From an uncultured Prevotellaceae bacterium (lineage in GTDB: Bacteria > Bacteroidota > Bacteroidia > Bacteroidales > Bacteroidaceae), in contig CAMKSE010000016.1 in the NCBI GenBank assembly GCA_946415365.1, positions 1 through 64,000 on the forward strand: DNA of 64,000 nucleotides, written 5' to 3'. Made by a program: the position numbers and the translations under genes. This document shows, in pieces, positions 33,959 to 44,230 of this stretch (position 1 is the first letter of the stretch; the number at the start of each line of letters is the position of its first letter). The notes under the pieces were generated by a model. That model made no database searches, was not told the origin of the DNA, and was given only the letters and a program-made list of their open reading frames with translations.

Positions 33959-35524
33959 ATGAAAAAGAATATATTATATATCGCGTTGCTGGGTATGATG
34001 TCGCTGATGACCGTGAGTTGCGACAGCGAACTTGACATCGAGAAGCACGGCAACATGGGTAGTATGGATACGTACTACACCACTGACGAGAACATTAACA
34101 CGGCTACCGCTTCGATGTACCTGTCGGTAAGGTCACTTTACTTCACATGGTACTTCACGAAGAACCTGCTCTCCGACGATGTATGGTGCGGAGGCGGTCA
34201 GCGTCAGGACAACGGTGAGATGGAGAAGCTCAATGAGTATAACTTCGACTCCAACCACAGTTCCATCGAGGGTCTCTACTCCGGCCTTTATACAGTCATT
34301 TACAACGCCAACCTGATCATCGACAAGACAGAGGGTGAGACGGCTGTGATGAAACGCGCCATCAACGAAGCTAAGGTGTTCCGTGCCTGGGCACACTTCG
34401 AACTCGTCAGTCTCTGGGGCACCGCTCCGAAGGTGGATCATCTGCTGACACAGGACGAGTACCGTCAGGCCAACGGCAATCCTGCCGACACCTGGGCTTT
34501 CGTGGAGCAGGACCTGACAGAGGCCATCAACTCTGGCACGCTGCCCTCTAAGAGCAGCGCCAACGACCAGGAGACCGGCATCCGTGTCACCAAGGAGCTG
34601 GCACAGGCTCTGCTGGGCAAGGCCTATCTCTTCCAGGGTAAGAACAGCGAGGCAGCCTCGATGCTCGACAACGTGATCAACTCTGGTAAGTACGCCCTCT
34701 TCAACGGTGAGTACGACGCTCAGTTCCACGCCGCCGCCAACAACAACTGCGAGTCTATGTTCGAGCTTCAGAAGCGTAACGACTCTGAGCAGATGTGGAA
34801 CCAGTTCGACATGAACTTCCTGATGCAGGGCTGGCGTTCTGATAAACTGAAGTACGCTGGTGAGGCATTACAGGTACTGGCTACAGGTACCTATGGTTTC
34901 TGTAACCCCCGCAAGTCGCTCTACGATGCCTTCGTAGCCTGGGAGGGTGCCGACGGCTACCGTCTGAGCAAAACCATCTGGACCTATCCGCAACTCGAGG
35001 ATTATGGTGTGACCATCCGTTCTGGTTCAAGCGTCTATGGCTCTGAGGGCTACTTCTTCTGGAAGAACCAGGCATATAAGGATGACTGCTGTATGGACTT
35101 CTCCGCTTTCCAAGGCTTGCAGTACATCGACTTGAAGATGATGCGCTATGCAGAAGTGCTGTTACTGGCTGCCGAGGCTCACTTGCAGGCTGGCAACAGC
35201 AGCAAGGCCCTCGAGTACATCAACCAGATCCGTACCCGTGCCAAGGAGACCCCACTCACCAGTGTGACGCTTAACGACATCAAGACAGAGAAGCGTCTGG
35301 AACTCTGCCTCGAGTGCGTACGCTATCAAGACCTCATCCGTTGGGGTGACGCCAAGTCAGCAATGGCTGAGCAGGGCAAGGAAGTGCCTGCCTACGCTCT
35401 CGATGGTGTACAGTGGAACTGGCAGAACACCAGCTATGGCTTCAAGGACAAGAACTACCTCCTGCCCATCCCCCTGAAGGAACTTGAGCTGAATCCTAAC
35501 ATGCAGCAGAATGCTGGTTGGTAA
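33959..35524 (+). CDS. SusD/RagB-type glycan-binding lipoprotein
   Basis: This protein of about 521 aa has a lipoprotein signal (MKKNILYIALLGMMSLMTVSC, lipobox TVSC). The frame begins at 33947, but the MKKN start at 33959 is the usual form. The TPR-rich scaffold includes VFRAWAHFELVSLWG, ALLGKAYLFQGKNSEA, MRYAEVLLLAAEA and EKRLELCLECVRYQDLIRWG. It ends with the typical LLPIPLKELELNPN. SusD binds the glycan on the cell surface and closes the SusC channel. It lies 44 nt after SusC. Confidence 0.95.
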   Translation: MKKNILYIALLGMMSLMTVSCDSELDIEKHGNMGSMDTYYTTDENINTATASMYLSVRSLYFTWYFTKNLLSDDVWCGGGQRQDNGEMEKLNEYNFDSNHSSIEGLYSGLYTVIYNANLIIDKTEGETAVMKRAINEAKVFRAWAHFELVSLWGTAPKVDHLLTQDEYRQANGNPADTWAFVEQDLTEAINSGTLPSKSSANDQETGIRVTKELAQALLGKAYLFQGKNSEAASMLDNVINSGKYALFNGEYDAQFHAAANNNCESMFELQKRNDSEQMWNQFDMNFLMQGWRSDKLKYAGEALQVLATGTYGFCNPRKSLYDAFVAWEGADGYRLSKTIWTYPQLEDYGVTIRSGSSVYGSEGYFFWKNQAYKDDCCMDFSAFQGLQYIDLKMMRYAEVLLLAAEAHLQAGNSSKALEYINQIRTRAKETPLTSVTLNDIKTEKRLELCLECVRYQDLIRWGDAKSAMAEQGKEVPAYALDGVQWNWQNTSYGFKDKNYLLPIPLKELELNPNMQQNAGW

Positions 35525-35527
35525 TAA

Positions 35528-36814
<1,287 letters not shown>

Positions 36815-36819
36815 AGTCT

Positions 36820-39183
36820 ATGAAGAAATTAATGTTTTTCGCCCTCGGCATGGGTGCCCTCATCATGGTGGGCTGTACTGCTGCCGACAAAGTGACTAAG
36901 AACACCCTCAATCAGGAAGAGGTGATGGCCAAGATGTCCCTCGAGGACAAGGCCCACTTCGTGATTGGAACGGGTATGGCAGGCTTCTCTGGCGACGACG
37001 CTGTGATCGGAGCCACCAAGAACCTCGTGCCTGGTGCCGCTGGTACCACCTATCCTCTCGACTCGCTGGGCATCCCTGCCATAGTGCTGGCTGACGGTCC
37101 TGCCGGACTGCGTATCGACGCTACTCGCGAAGGCGACTCTGCCACATACTATTGCACCCACTTCCCCATTGGTACGTTGCTCGCCTCAACGTGGAACACC
37201 CAGTTAGTAGAAGAAGTAGGTCAGGCCATCGGTGAGGAGGTGAAGGAGTATGGTGCCGACGTGCTGCTGGCACCTGCCCTGAACATCATGCGTAACCCCC
37301 TCTGCGGACGTAACTTCGAGTACTATTCCGAGGATCCCGTGGTGGCTGGTAAGACAGCTTCTGCCTATATCAAGGGTGTACAGAAGAACGACGTTGGTAC
37401 GAGCATCAAGCACTTCGCCGCCAACAACCAGGAGACAAACCGTATGAACACCGATGCTCATATCTCCCAGCGTGCCCTGCGCGAGATCTACCTGAAGGGC
37501 TTCGAGATTGCCATCAAGGAGAGCAAGCCCTGGACGGTCATGACCTCCTATAACTACATCAACGGCATCTACACTTCTGAGAGCAAGGACCTCGTACAGA
37601 CCATCCTCCGCGACGAGTGGGGCTACGAGGGAACCGTCATGACCGACTGGTTCGGAGGTAAGGACGGCGCCAAGCAGATGTGGGCCGGTAACGACATGCT
37701 GCAGCCTGGTAAGAAGGAGCAGTTCGACTCGATCGTGGCAGGCGTGAAGAGCGGCAAGCTCGACGAGGCCGACCTCGACCGTAACGTTCAGCGCATTCTG
37801 AACCTTGTGGAGAGGAGTCCGCGCTTCCAGGGTTATCAGTACTCCAACAAGCCCGACCTCGAGGCTCATGCTGCCGTCACCCGTCAGAGTGCTGCCGAGG
37901 GTATGGTGCTCATGAAGAATGAAAAAGCCCTGCCTTTCGCTGAGAACGTGAAGAACGTGGCCCTCTATGGCTGCACATCCTACGACTTCATCGCTGGTGG
38001 CACTGGTTCTGGTAATGTGAACCACGCTTATGTGGTCTCCCTGCTCGACGGTCTGAAGAATGGTGGCTACACCGTTTCCGAGGAGATGAAGACCGCTTAC
38101 GAGAAGTATATCGCCGACAGCAAGGAAGCCCAGAAGAAAGCCATCGAGGAGATGGCTAAGAAAGACAAGCAGGCCGCCATGCTCGCCCGTTTCATGCCTG
38201 GCACCCTGCCCGCAGAGAAGCAGTTCTCGACAGAAGAGCTGACAGCTCAGGCAGAAGCCTCCGATATCGCCATCATCACCATCGGACGTATCTCCGGTGA
38301 GTTCCTGGATCGCAAGGCTGCCGACTTCAACCTCAACACCTCTGAGCGTCTGCTCATCCAGCAGGTGTGCGACGTGTACCACAAGGCAGGCAAACAAGTT
38401 GTGGTTCTGCTGAACATCGGCGGTGTCATCGAGACTGCTTCATGGAAGAATATGCCCGATGCCATCCTCTGCGCCTGGCAGGCAGGACAGGAAGGCGGCA
38501 ACAGCGTCGTTGACGTGCTCAGCGGCAAACAGTCGCCCTCAGGTAAGTTCACCATGACATGGCCCGTCAACTTCACAGATGCCTACTCATCCCGTAACTT
38601 CCCCATCGATCAGGATCCGAAGATCGATATGCTGAACCAGGGTCAGAAGGGTAACGTCCGCAACGTCGACTATACCGACTATGAGGAAGACATCTATGTA
38701 GGTTATCGTTACTTCGACTCGTTCGAGGTGCCCGTGAGCTATCCCTTCGGCTTCGGCCTCAGCTACACCACCTTCGAGTACAGCGATGCGAAGATTGCCC
38801 AGAAGAACGACATCTACGACGTGACTGTCACTGTCAAGAACACCGGCTCACAGGAAGGTAAGGAAGTTGTGGAGCTCTATATCTCCGCGCCTGACAACAA
38901 GGCTGCCAACAAGCCCGCCAAAGAGTTGAAGGCCTTCGCCAAGACGAAGCTGCTGAAACCGGGCGAGAGCCAGACCCTCACCCTGAGCATCACCGCTGCC
39001 GACCTCGCATCGTTCGACGAAGCCGCCTCTGCCTGGGTTGTTGCCGAGGGCGAGTATCAGTTCCTCGTTGGTGCCTCATCACAAGACATCAAGGCTACGC
39101 TCACTGCCAACGCCAAGTCTCAGACCACCAAGGCCAACGACGTGATGAAGCCTCAGGCTCCGATCAATCTCCTGAAGCGTTAA
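36820..39183 (+). CDS. Beta-glucosidase-type lipoprotein, glycoside hydrolase family 3
   Basis: This 787-aa lipoprotein (MKKLMFFALGMGALIMVGC) has the GH3 N-terminal TIM barrel (ADGPAGLRID, KHFAANNQETNRM), the nucleophile Asp276 in VMTDWFGGK, the alpha/beta sandwich (RISGEFLDRK), and the C-terminal fibronectin-III-like domain (YTDYEEDIYVGYRYFD, FGFGLSYTTF). It cleaves terminal beta-linked glucose or xylose from oligosaccharides brought in by SusCD. It starts 5 nt after the esterase stop, so the two form an operon. A strong terminator follows. It is a paralogue of the GH3 gene at 63168. Confidence 0.95.
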   Translation: MKKLMFFALGMGALIMVGCTAADKVTKNTLNQEEVMAKMSLEDKAHFVIGTGMAGFSGDDAVIGATKNLVPGAAGTTYPLDSLGIPAIVLADGPAGLRIDATREGDSATYYCTHFPIGTLLASTWNTQLVEEVGQAIGEEVKEYGADVLLAPALNIMRNPLCGRNFEYYSEDPVVAGKTASAYIKGVQKNDVGTSIKHFAANNQETNRMNTDAHISQRALREIYLKGFEIAIKESKPWTVMTSYNYINGIYTSESKDLVQTILRDEWGYEGTVMTDWFGGKDGAKQMWAGNDMLQPGKKEQFDSIVAGVKSGKLDEADLDRNVQRILNLVERSPRFQGYQYSNKPDLEAHAAVTRQSAAEGMVLMKNEKALPFAENVKNVALYGCTSYDFIAGGTGSGNVNHAYVVSLLDGLKNGGYTVSEEMKTAYEKYIADSKEAQKKAIEEMAKKDKQAAMLARFMPGTLPAEKQFSTEELTAQAEASDIAIITIGRISGEFLDRKAADFNLNTSERLLIQQVCDVYHKAGKQVVVLLNIGGVIETASWKNMPDAILCAWQAGQEGGNSVVDVLSGKQSPSGKFTMTWPVNFTDAYSSRNFPIDQDPKIDMLNQGQKGNVRNVDYTDYEEDIYVGYRYFDSFEVPVSYPFGFGLSYTTFEYSDAKIAQKNDIYDVTVTVKNTGSQEGKEVVELYISAPDNKAANKPAKELKAFAKTKLLKPGESQTLTLSITAADLASFDEAASAWVVAEGEYQFLVGASSQDIKATLTANAKSQTTKANDVMKPQAPINLLKR

Positions 39184-39206
39184 CACAAATCATTTATATA
39201 GTTAAA

Positions 39207-39239
39207 GGGGGTGTGCCAACAATTGACACACCCCCTTTT
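39207..39239 (+). terminator. Strong terminator after the PUL
   Basis: GGGGGTGTG (39207-39215) pairs with CACACCCCC (39227-39235), followed by TTTTG. The loop contains CAACAATTG, like the terminator at 55644-55672. Confidence 0.9.
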
Positions 39240-39243
39240 GTAG

Positions 39244-39681
39244 TTAGAGCTTACCTGATTGCACGTCTTGGCGACAGAGTTCCCAGCCTCGGAGCATGGC
39301 GAAGTAGTCGAGAGACGATGTTCCGTTCTCTTGGATGGCCATCGCTGCGCCGAGGGCTATCCAGCGCGTGGGGCGTTCCGAAGGGATGCCGAGAGGTTCG
39401 TCGGGGAGGATGCCGGTCAGCTTCGACACGTTGGCAATGTACGCCTCGGTGTTGTTCTCCGACTCCGGCGCCCAGCGACGGATGATGGTGCGGATGGTGT
39501 ACAGGCGGTGCTTATGGTAATAAGTCCGCGTGAGCAGGTAGAAGGCTGCTCGCCAGCCGTACTCCAATGATTTGAACTGGCAGAATGCAGCATCTTGCTG
39601 ACGTTCTGCGAGACCTTTCCACTGATCCTTACTTCTGCGGATATTCAGTGGATTGCAATTACGAATTCCTCTTGGTGTCAT
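39244..39681 (-). CDS. Phage-type lytic/structural protein (P5-like)
   Basis: This 145-aa protein begins MTPRGIRNCNPLNIRRS, the motif of a small family found in phages and Bacteroidales elements (PM2 structural protein P5-like, related to cell-wall lytic transglycosylases). It continues FKSLEYGWRAAFYLLTRTYY and RRWAPESENNTEAYIANVS. The conserved N-x-N-P-x-N and the downstream E/Y pattern suggest peptidoglycan binding or cleavage. It is convergent with GH3 across the terminator. In Bacteroidales such genes often lie near HU, smalltalk and VirE genes, all of which are in this island. Confidence 0.7.
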   Translation of the reverse strand: MTPRGIRNCNPLNIRRSKDQWKGLAERQQDAAFCQFKSLEYGWRAAFYLLTRTYYHKHRLYTIRTIIRRWAPESENNTEAYIANVSKLTGILPDEPLGIPSERPTRWIALGAAMAIQENGTSSLDYFAMLRGWELCRQDVQSGKL

Positions 39682-39682
39682 A

Positions 39683-39716
39683 TTTTTACCTTTTTACTTT
39701 TTTACCTTTTTACTTT
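39683..39716. repeat. Octamer repeat TTTTTACY
   Basis: TTTTTACC, TTTTTACT, TTTTTACC and TTTTTACT (39683-39714) lie immediately upstream of the P5-like gene's start. Confidence 0.85.
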
Positions 39717-39721
39717 TAAAT

Positions 39722-39762
39722 ACCTTCTTGTCATAATTGAATAAATGAATAATGAATAAAAG
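39722..39762. repeat. Left flanking direct repeat of the island (octamer-associated)
   Basis: ACCTTCTTGTCATAATTGAA and the next 10 bases (39722-39751) recur at 54150-54179 with a single difference, in the same orientation. A tail of ATGAATAA-type units continues to 39762. Confidence 0.88.
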
Positions 39763-39768
39763 TCCCTG

Positions 39769-42339
39769 CTAAGGCAGCTCGGCGGCAATCTTACGATACT
39801 TACCTCTTTCAACACGCTCCACTATCCCGTCTTCAAGGAAGCGGTTGATGCTGCGCGAAGCCGTCGGCTGAGAGCATTCGAAGCAGTCCATGAACTGCTG
39901 GGTCTTGAACTCATCAGGCAATTTACGGTAACAGTCATCGTAGCGAGTTGTACGGCGGCGTACTACGAACTCCTTGTTCTGGTCGGCGAAATAGTTGAAG
40001 GCCATTTCGCCAAAGAAGAACTGCTGGCACTTGTACTGGATTTCCATCGCCAGGCGGCAGAGCCGTTTGTCAACATCATCCATCGTCAGCGTCTTGTGCT
40101 CCTGCCACTCATCCCAATGACGCATCAGAATGAACGGAAGCGATACACCTATACCATAGTATGGGATTCTCTTCAGCAAAGTTCTATCCGCTTTATCGCC
40201 GTTGAACTCCGCAATCTCCAAGTGCGAAGACTGCCAGTCATAGGTTTCGTCATTCAATGGTTCGATGGGGATTTCTCCCTCAACCTTATCCAGACGATAG
40301 GCCCACGTTCTGAGAGCCTCATTGGAGTTTGGATCAACCTTCTGATGACGCTGTGCCATACCCTTGTCAGGCAAGGGAATCACAGCCAGTCGGGTACTCA
40401 TACCTGTACCGAAGTTTCGCTGATTTACCTTGCGGTGCAGGGCATAGGGGGTGCCGGTATAGATGAAGTTCCAAAAGACATTGAACATGCCAGTAATGGA
40501 CTCTTGGTTTGCATACATCTGGCCATCCTGCTCGTTGTGGAACGACTTTAATTCAAGGATTTCCCTGTCCTTCCAGTCGCCACCTTTATTGTTTTTGGTG
40601 ACATTATCCAGCTCACTATCGAAACTGAACATATGGAGATTCATGGGATTGCCCTGAACAATCTCTACCGCTGCCAACATGTGCCGGATAAACTCACCCG
40701 TCGCTGTGCGGGCTGGGTGAACACGAATGCCTACTATAGGCTTTTTGAGGGCCTCGCCTTTCTGAGCCTTGGTAGAGGTAGTTCGTTCCGTTCTGCCATC
40801 CTTGTAGCGGTTCACCGCATCAATGAAGCATTGATCAGCCTGAATCATCGGGTCTGCGATTTTGAAGTAAAACTTCTCAATCACGTTCTTTCCCGCACCG
40901 GGATCACCGATGATAAAGATGCAATAGTTCAAGCGACGCACAATCTCCGGCTCATACCAGAAGTGGTAATAGGCCCTCGTCATCAATGTCCCGAACAACG
41001 CTGCACTACTAAAGAGAATCGCAGGCATTTTATGCGGATGTGCATTCAGGAACAACTCCTTCATACAAGGGTAATACTCTGCCATCTCCTGCAATTCCTC
41101 AGCCCACTTATCCAGCGGCAACTGGGCATAGATATCATCCGCAGCACCTGTAGAAACAGACGTTTTCTGCTCTAAAGCCCCCGCCTTTTCAAGTGCCTCG
41201 CGAAGCTTGTCAGGCATCCTCTCGTTGTAGCGCCAGCCCATGACAGAACTGACAGTTCCGGCCACATCCTCACCTTCTGCTGCAAGGTCTTTCACCCAGG
41301 GCAAAGACGTCACCACCTCAGTAATCTTCTTCGGGTTCTTACCAATCAGATAACGCAAGTGGCTTGCCAACTCCGTCAGCGTGTTATGGCGGTTCTTATC
41401 CAGATTCACACCCTCCAGCCACGCCTCGATGATCTTCACATACGGCACACCGTTGTAGGTCATCACCGTCGCGGCCTCCGGATTCTCGCCACCAGTATCA
41501 TGACTGCCCTGACCGGTATGGCCAGCAGCCACAGAACTGCCAGCAGGACATACAGTGGGCTGAGAATGACCGTTGCGATAGCTGTCATTGTACTTCTTAC
41601 CAAATTCTTCGTTTTCATACGTAAACAGTTTTTCTTCGTTAATTAAAATGATGTCCTCGCGAGTAGTCAGAAACGCACCTCTTGAAGCGTCCTTACAGGC
41701 TTCATCGGGATTTAGCCCCAACTTAGCAGAGAAGTCTTTTTGATTGTCAATGAGGTTCCCGACGGCAACGTCGGCAATAAAGACAACCTTCAAACCATGC
41801 CCGGATGGCGTGATATAAACCAGAAGAATCCTTGCTTTATCCTCATCCGATAGCTTGTTAAAGGCCTCTTCCCAAACAACCCTGCAATCTCCCTCGATGT
41901 GGTCGAAGTCAATCACACATAAACCGTTAAGCCTACACGCTGCCTGCTTTCTCCAGCAACCTAACTTTCCACTCGCCGAAGCGGTCTCAATATAGGTTGC
42001 AATAAAGATGACAAACGGCAAACTCTTCTTGAGGTTGTCGCAGTACGTCTGAAGTTTTTTCTCAATGGTGAGTGCCCTAAACACCTCACCCTTGGTCTTA
42101 CCTCCAGCCGCTTTCTTCCTACTTGCTTCCTGCCCTTGGCAGAACTTGATGAAATTCTCGTTATTAGCCCATTGCGCCGATAGTTCCGAATCTCCTCCCA
42201 AAATGGAGGGCAGTGCCTCCCTCAACTTTCTGTGCTCCCTTGTGAGCCATCGAGTCTGGGCACTGTCCACCAGATTATTGAATATCTCTGCCGTCACTAT
42301 TGCTGTGGGCAAATCGAATCTTGATTGATTACAAAACAT
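39769..42339 (-). CDS. VirE-N/BT4734-like and DUF3987 ATPase, primase/helicase-like
   Basis: This 856-aa protein has an N-terminal BT4734/VirE-N-like domain (VIDFDHIEGDCRVVWEEAF, YITPSGHGLKVVF, ASRGAFLTTREDIILIN). The middle domain begins with a P-loop IIGDPGAGKN (Lys484), and a DUF3987-type core follows with SFDSELDNVTKNNKGG. The C-terminus is a winged helix (FECSQPTASRSINRFLEDGIVERVERG). Such proteins are markers of Bacteroidales mobile elements and probably act in DNA replication or in processing of the element. It overlaps the upstream gene by 43 nt and belongs to the Rha-led operon. Confidence 0.8.
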   Translation of the reverse strand: MFCNQSRFDLPTAIVTAEIFNNLVDSAQTRWLTREHRKLREALPSILGGDSELSAQWANNENFIKFCQGQEASRKKAAGGKTKGEVFRALTIEKKLQTYCDNLKKSLPFVIFIATYIETASASGKLGCWRKQAACRLNGLCVIDFDHIEGDCRVVWEEAFNKLSDEDKARILLVYITPSGHGLKVVFIADVAVGNLIDNQKDFSAKLGLNPDEACKDASRGAFLTTREDIILINEEKLFTYENEEFGKKYNDSYRNGHSQPTVCPAGSSVAAGHTGQGSHDTGGENPEAATVMTYNGVPYVKIIEAWLEGVNLDKNRHNTLTELASHLRYLIGKNPKKITEVVTSLPWVKDLAAEGEDVAGTVSSVMGWRYNERMPDKLREALEKAGALEQKTSVSTGAADDIYAQLPLDKWAEELQEMAEYYPCMKELFLNAHPHKMPAILFSSAALFGTLMTRAYYHFWYEPEIVRRLNYCIFIIGDPGAGKNVIEKFYFKIADPMIQADQCFIDAVNRYKDGRTERTTSTKAQKGEALKKPIVGIRVHPARTATGEFIRHMLAAVEIVQGNPMNLHMFSFDSELDNVTKNNKGGDWKDREILELKSFHNEQDGQMYANQESITGMFNVFWNFIYTGTPYALHRKVNQRNFGTGMSTRLAVIPLPDKGMAQRHQKVDPNSNEALRTWAYRLDKVEGEIPIEPLNDETYDWQSSHLEIAEFNGDKADRTLLKRIPYYGIGVSLPFILMRHWDEWQEHKTLTMDDVDKRLCRLAMEIQYKCQQFFFGEMAFNYFADQNKEFVVRRRTTRYDDCYRKLPDEFKTQQFMDCFECSQPTASRSINRFLEDGIVERVERGKYRKIAAELP

Positions 42340-42845
42340 TTGTCAATCTCGCTTGTTAGACTGTACAACTCTCTCCTTACTTCCAACAATCCTTTGACGT
42401 CGAACGTCAGGTAAGCCATGACCTTCCGTTCATCTTTAACAAAGCACACCTTCAGGCATTCCTTGTTGACCAGAAACTCGCCTTTCGGCAAGGTAGGTTC
42501 CTCAATCTGAATATCCTTTGTCAGCTTCGCCAGTTCCTTCTGGAAATAGGCCGCCTTGTCAGGCACATCCTCAGGACATTTCAGTTCAATACAAGTTAAG
42601 GGGTTCTTACCAGTCGTTGCGTAACGCTTCGACCTGCCAACCTTCTTGACATCCTTCTGAGAGGGTTCACCCTTCTCTTGTGGAGCAATCTCTATCGAAC
42701 CATCATCGTAACGACGAGTATTCGACTTGTAGCTCTCCACCAGCTTCCTCTTCTTCTGAGCGGGAGCAAATTCTTCACTCTTCACTCTTAATTCTTCACT
42801 TTTAATGTCTTCCATTACTTCTAACATTACTTTCTCAGTTAACAC
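42297..42845 (-). CDS. Uncharacterised protein upstream of the VirE/DUF3987 gene
   Basis: This protein of about 182 aa has no family I recognise. It has a basic, low-complexity N-terminus (a heptamer repeat encodes SEELRVKSEEFA, then KKRKLVESYKSNTRRYDDG), then a C-terminal domain with ECLKVCFVKDERKVMAYLTFDVKGLLEVRREL. The start could be 42845, 42827 or 42815, all in frame. It overlaps the next gene by 43 nt, so translation is coupled. A palindromic element (42842-42920) lies at its 5' side. Confidence 0.55.
   Translation of the reverse strand: MLTEKVMLEVMEDIKSEELRVKSEEFAPAQKKRKLVESYKSNTRRYDDGSIEIAPQEKGEPSQKDVKKVGRSKRYATTGKNPLTCIELKCPEDVPDKAAYFQKELAKLTKDIQIEEPTLPKGEFLVNKECLKVCFVKDERKVMAYLTFDVKGLLEVRRELYSLTSEIDKCFVINQDSICPQQ
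42773..42807 (-). repeat. In-frame heptamer repeat CTTCACT
   Basis: CTTCACT, CTTCACT, CTTAATT, CTTCACT and TTTAATG (42773-42807) are read on the minus strand as KSEELRVKSEE. The same string of heptamers is in the Rha gene at 43638-43671 and at the btuB start. Confidence 0.88.
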
Positions 42846-42920
42846 GAATTACCACGAATTGAACATGAATTTTTCATAAATTATTAATGATAATTCGTGG
42901 CCATTAGTGGTAATTCGTGT
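42842..42920. repeat. 79-bp palindromic element (ACACGAATTACCAC ends)
   Basis: ACACGAATTACCAC (42842-42855) is perfectly inverted at 42907-42920. Inner CCACGAATT (42852-42860) and AATTCGTGG (42892-42900) are also inverted, so alternative stems are possible. It lies in the gap between two genes of the operon. Confidence 0.85.
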
Positions 42921-42931
42921 CTTAAAATAAA

Positions 42932-43225
42932 CTACGTCATGTTAATCTTGTCCACATAGATCGTCGTGGCCTGCATGTGTTCACCCGTCTGCTGGGAGTC
43001 CCACTCGCGAACCACCATCGAACAAAGCACCCGATACTGATGTGTTGGGTCGAACTTCGGACAGTTCACAGCCCTCTCGCCGGTTATCTCACCAAGGAAG
43101 GTATCAATACCGTCCGTCAACTTCAAGGTCACAGAGTTCATCACCTTCTGCTCACCCGTTTTCTTGTCTGGGTACTGACGTGTCATCAGCCCCGACTGAT
43201 TAAGAATTCTAACAGTCTTTTCCAT
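42932..43225 (-). CDS. Small uncharacterised protein, possible single-stranded-DNA or OB-fold protein
   Basis: This 97-aa protein from MEKTVRILNQSGLMTRQY to the C-terminus TTIYVDKINMT contains a strand-rich pattern (VTLKLTDGIDTFLGEI, QYRVLCSMVVREWDSQQTG). The longer frame begins at 43237 inside a repeat, so MEKTVR at 43225 is preferred. The fold suggestion is a guess. It lies between the Rha gene and the 42297-42845 gene in the same operon. Confidence 0.5.
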   Translation of the reverse strand: MEKTVRILNQSGLMTRQYPDKKTGEQKVMNSVTLKLTDGIDTFLGEITGERAVNCPKFDPTHQYRVLCSMVVREWDSQQTGEHMQATTIYVDKINMT

Positions 43226-43230
43226 AATAA

Positions 43231-43263
43231 TTTTCAATTATCAATTTTCAATTGTCAATTATC
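43231..43263. repeat. Heptamer repeat TTTTCAA between two genes
   Basis: TTTTCAA, TTATCAA, TTTTCAA and TTGTCAA (43231-43258) lie between the 97-aa gene and the Rha gene and include the Rha stop codon. Confidence 0.85.
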
Positions 43264-43953
43264 CTTATGTCTTTTCCCTTTTTCAAATATCATCTTGTCA
43301 ATCATTTCCGCACCCTTGGGAGTCCAGACGAGATAGGTGCGTTCCTTTTGTTTCCCGTCCTTCGAGTAGTAGATGAAGAGTCTGTCCTGAGCCAATCCGA
43401 GACCTTCATATTCAGGAGTCAGCCGGTACTGACCCCGTGCCCATCTCTGAACCTTCTTATCCGTGAGGAACGAGTTCAGATCCTTCACTTCCATGCCTAT
43501 CGCCTCTGCAATGTCGCTGGCGGTGATGCAGCCGTCGGCGTGCTTGTTGAACGAGACTATCGTGCGTCCAATGATGCGCTGAGCCTCGTAAAGAATGTCG
43601 TTCTCCGTCACCAGCAAGTTCTTGGCGGCAGCAAATTTTTCACTCTTCACTCTTAATTTTTCACTTTCAAGCTGTTGCCATCGGATCACCAACTTGGCGC
43701 GGGCCTCGTCGTTGAACTTCGTGGCGATGTAAAGGCATTCCATTTTCGATAGAGAGTAACAAGGGCGATGCTCGCCCTTGGAGTCCGTGTAATCAACGAG
43801 CGCAAAATTGCGCCCGTTAACCTTCAACCAGGCTGGCTCCATGTTCCGGATGGCTTTCATCACATCCTTGTGCATCTTACCAGTCACTTGTGCAATCTCC
43901 AGCGATGTCATGCGCCCGGCATCCATCACTGTTAAAGTTTGATTTTGCTTCAT
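43255..43953 (-). CDS. Rha-family phage regulator with KilA-C-like antirepressor domain
   Basis: This 232-aa protein has an N-terminal Rha domain (MTSLEIAQVTGKMHKDVMKAI, NFALVDYTDSKGEHRPCYSLSKMECLYIATKF) and a C-terminal DNA-binding antirepressor-like region (IGMEVKDLNSFLTDKKVQRWARGQYRLTPEY). Rha proteins are phage regulators that affect lysogenic development. It is first in its operon, with promoter TAACTTTG at 44114-44121. A heptamer repeat encodes SEKLRVKSEKFA in the linker. It is a clear sign of phage or element ancestry. Confidence 0.8.
   Translation of the reverse strand: MKQNQTLTVMDAGRMTSLEIAQVTGKMHKDVMKAIRNMEPAWLKVNGRNFALVDYTDSKGEHRPCYSLSKMECLYIATKFNDEARAKLVIRWQQLESEKLRVKSEKFAAAKNLLVTENDILYEAQRIIGRTIVSFNKHADGCITASDIAEAIGMEVKDLNSFLTDKKVQRWARGQYRLTPEYEGLGLAQDRLFIYYSKDGKQKERTYLVWTPKGAEMIDKMIFEKGKRHKDN
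43638..43671 (-). repeat. In-frame heptamer repeat TTTCACT/CTTCACT in the Rha gene
   Basis: TTTCACT, CTTCACT, CTTAATT, TTTCACT and a degenerate unit are read as SEKLRVKSEK between the two domains. Confidence 0.88.
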
Positions 43954-44079
43954 ATTCTTTATTCCTTTTAAATTATTAACTATGGTATGTGCGCATGCCT
44001 ACGTGTGTGTGCATACGCGAAAGATTTGGCGGAAACGATTTTCGTTTCCTGTATTTCGTTGTACCAATAAGTCAATGAG

Positions 44080-44121
44080 CACTGTCAATCCCCGTCTCCG
44101 TTCGTTGACAGTGCAAAGTTA
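44080..44121 (-). promoter_or_regulatory. Promoter and leader dyad of the Rha operon
   Basis: The -7 box TAACTTTG (44121-44114) is followed at once by CACTGTCAA, 16 nt and TTGACAGTG (44113-44105 and 44088-44080), a perfect 9-bp inverted repeat in the start region. It could be an operator for Rha or a leader stem. Confidence 0.7.
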
Positions 44122-44158
44122 GGAAAATTATCTTATTGAATATCAAGCATTTATACGG

Positions 44159-44198
44159 TTTCTCCCGACCATTTCAGGTCGGAAATGGTCGGGAGAAA
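44159..44198 (-). terminator. 17-bp perfect stem-loop after the 44231-44740 gene
   Basis: TTTCTCCCGACCATTTC (44159-44175) pairs perfectly with 44182-44198, with loop AGGTCG. A further copy of GGTCGGAAATGGTCGG (44236-44251) overlaps the gene's 3' end. Confidence 0.75.
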
Positions 44199-44230
44199 TC
44201 AGGCAAAAACCAGTCTACAAAGGGCTTTTG

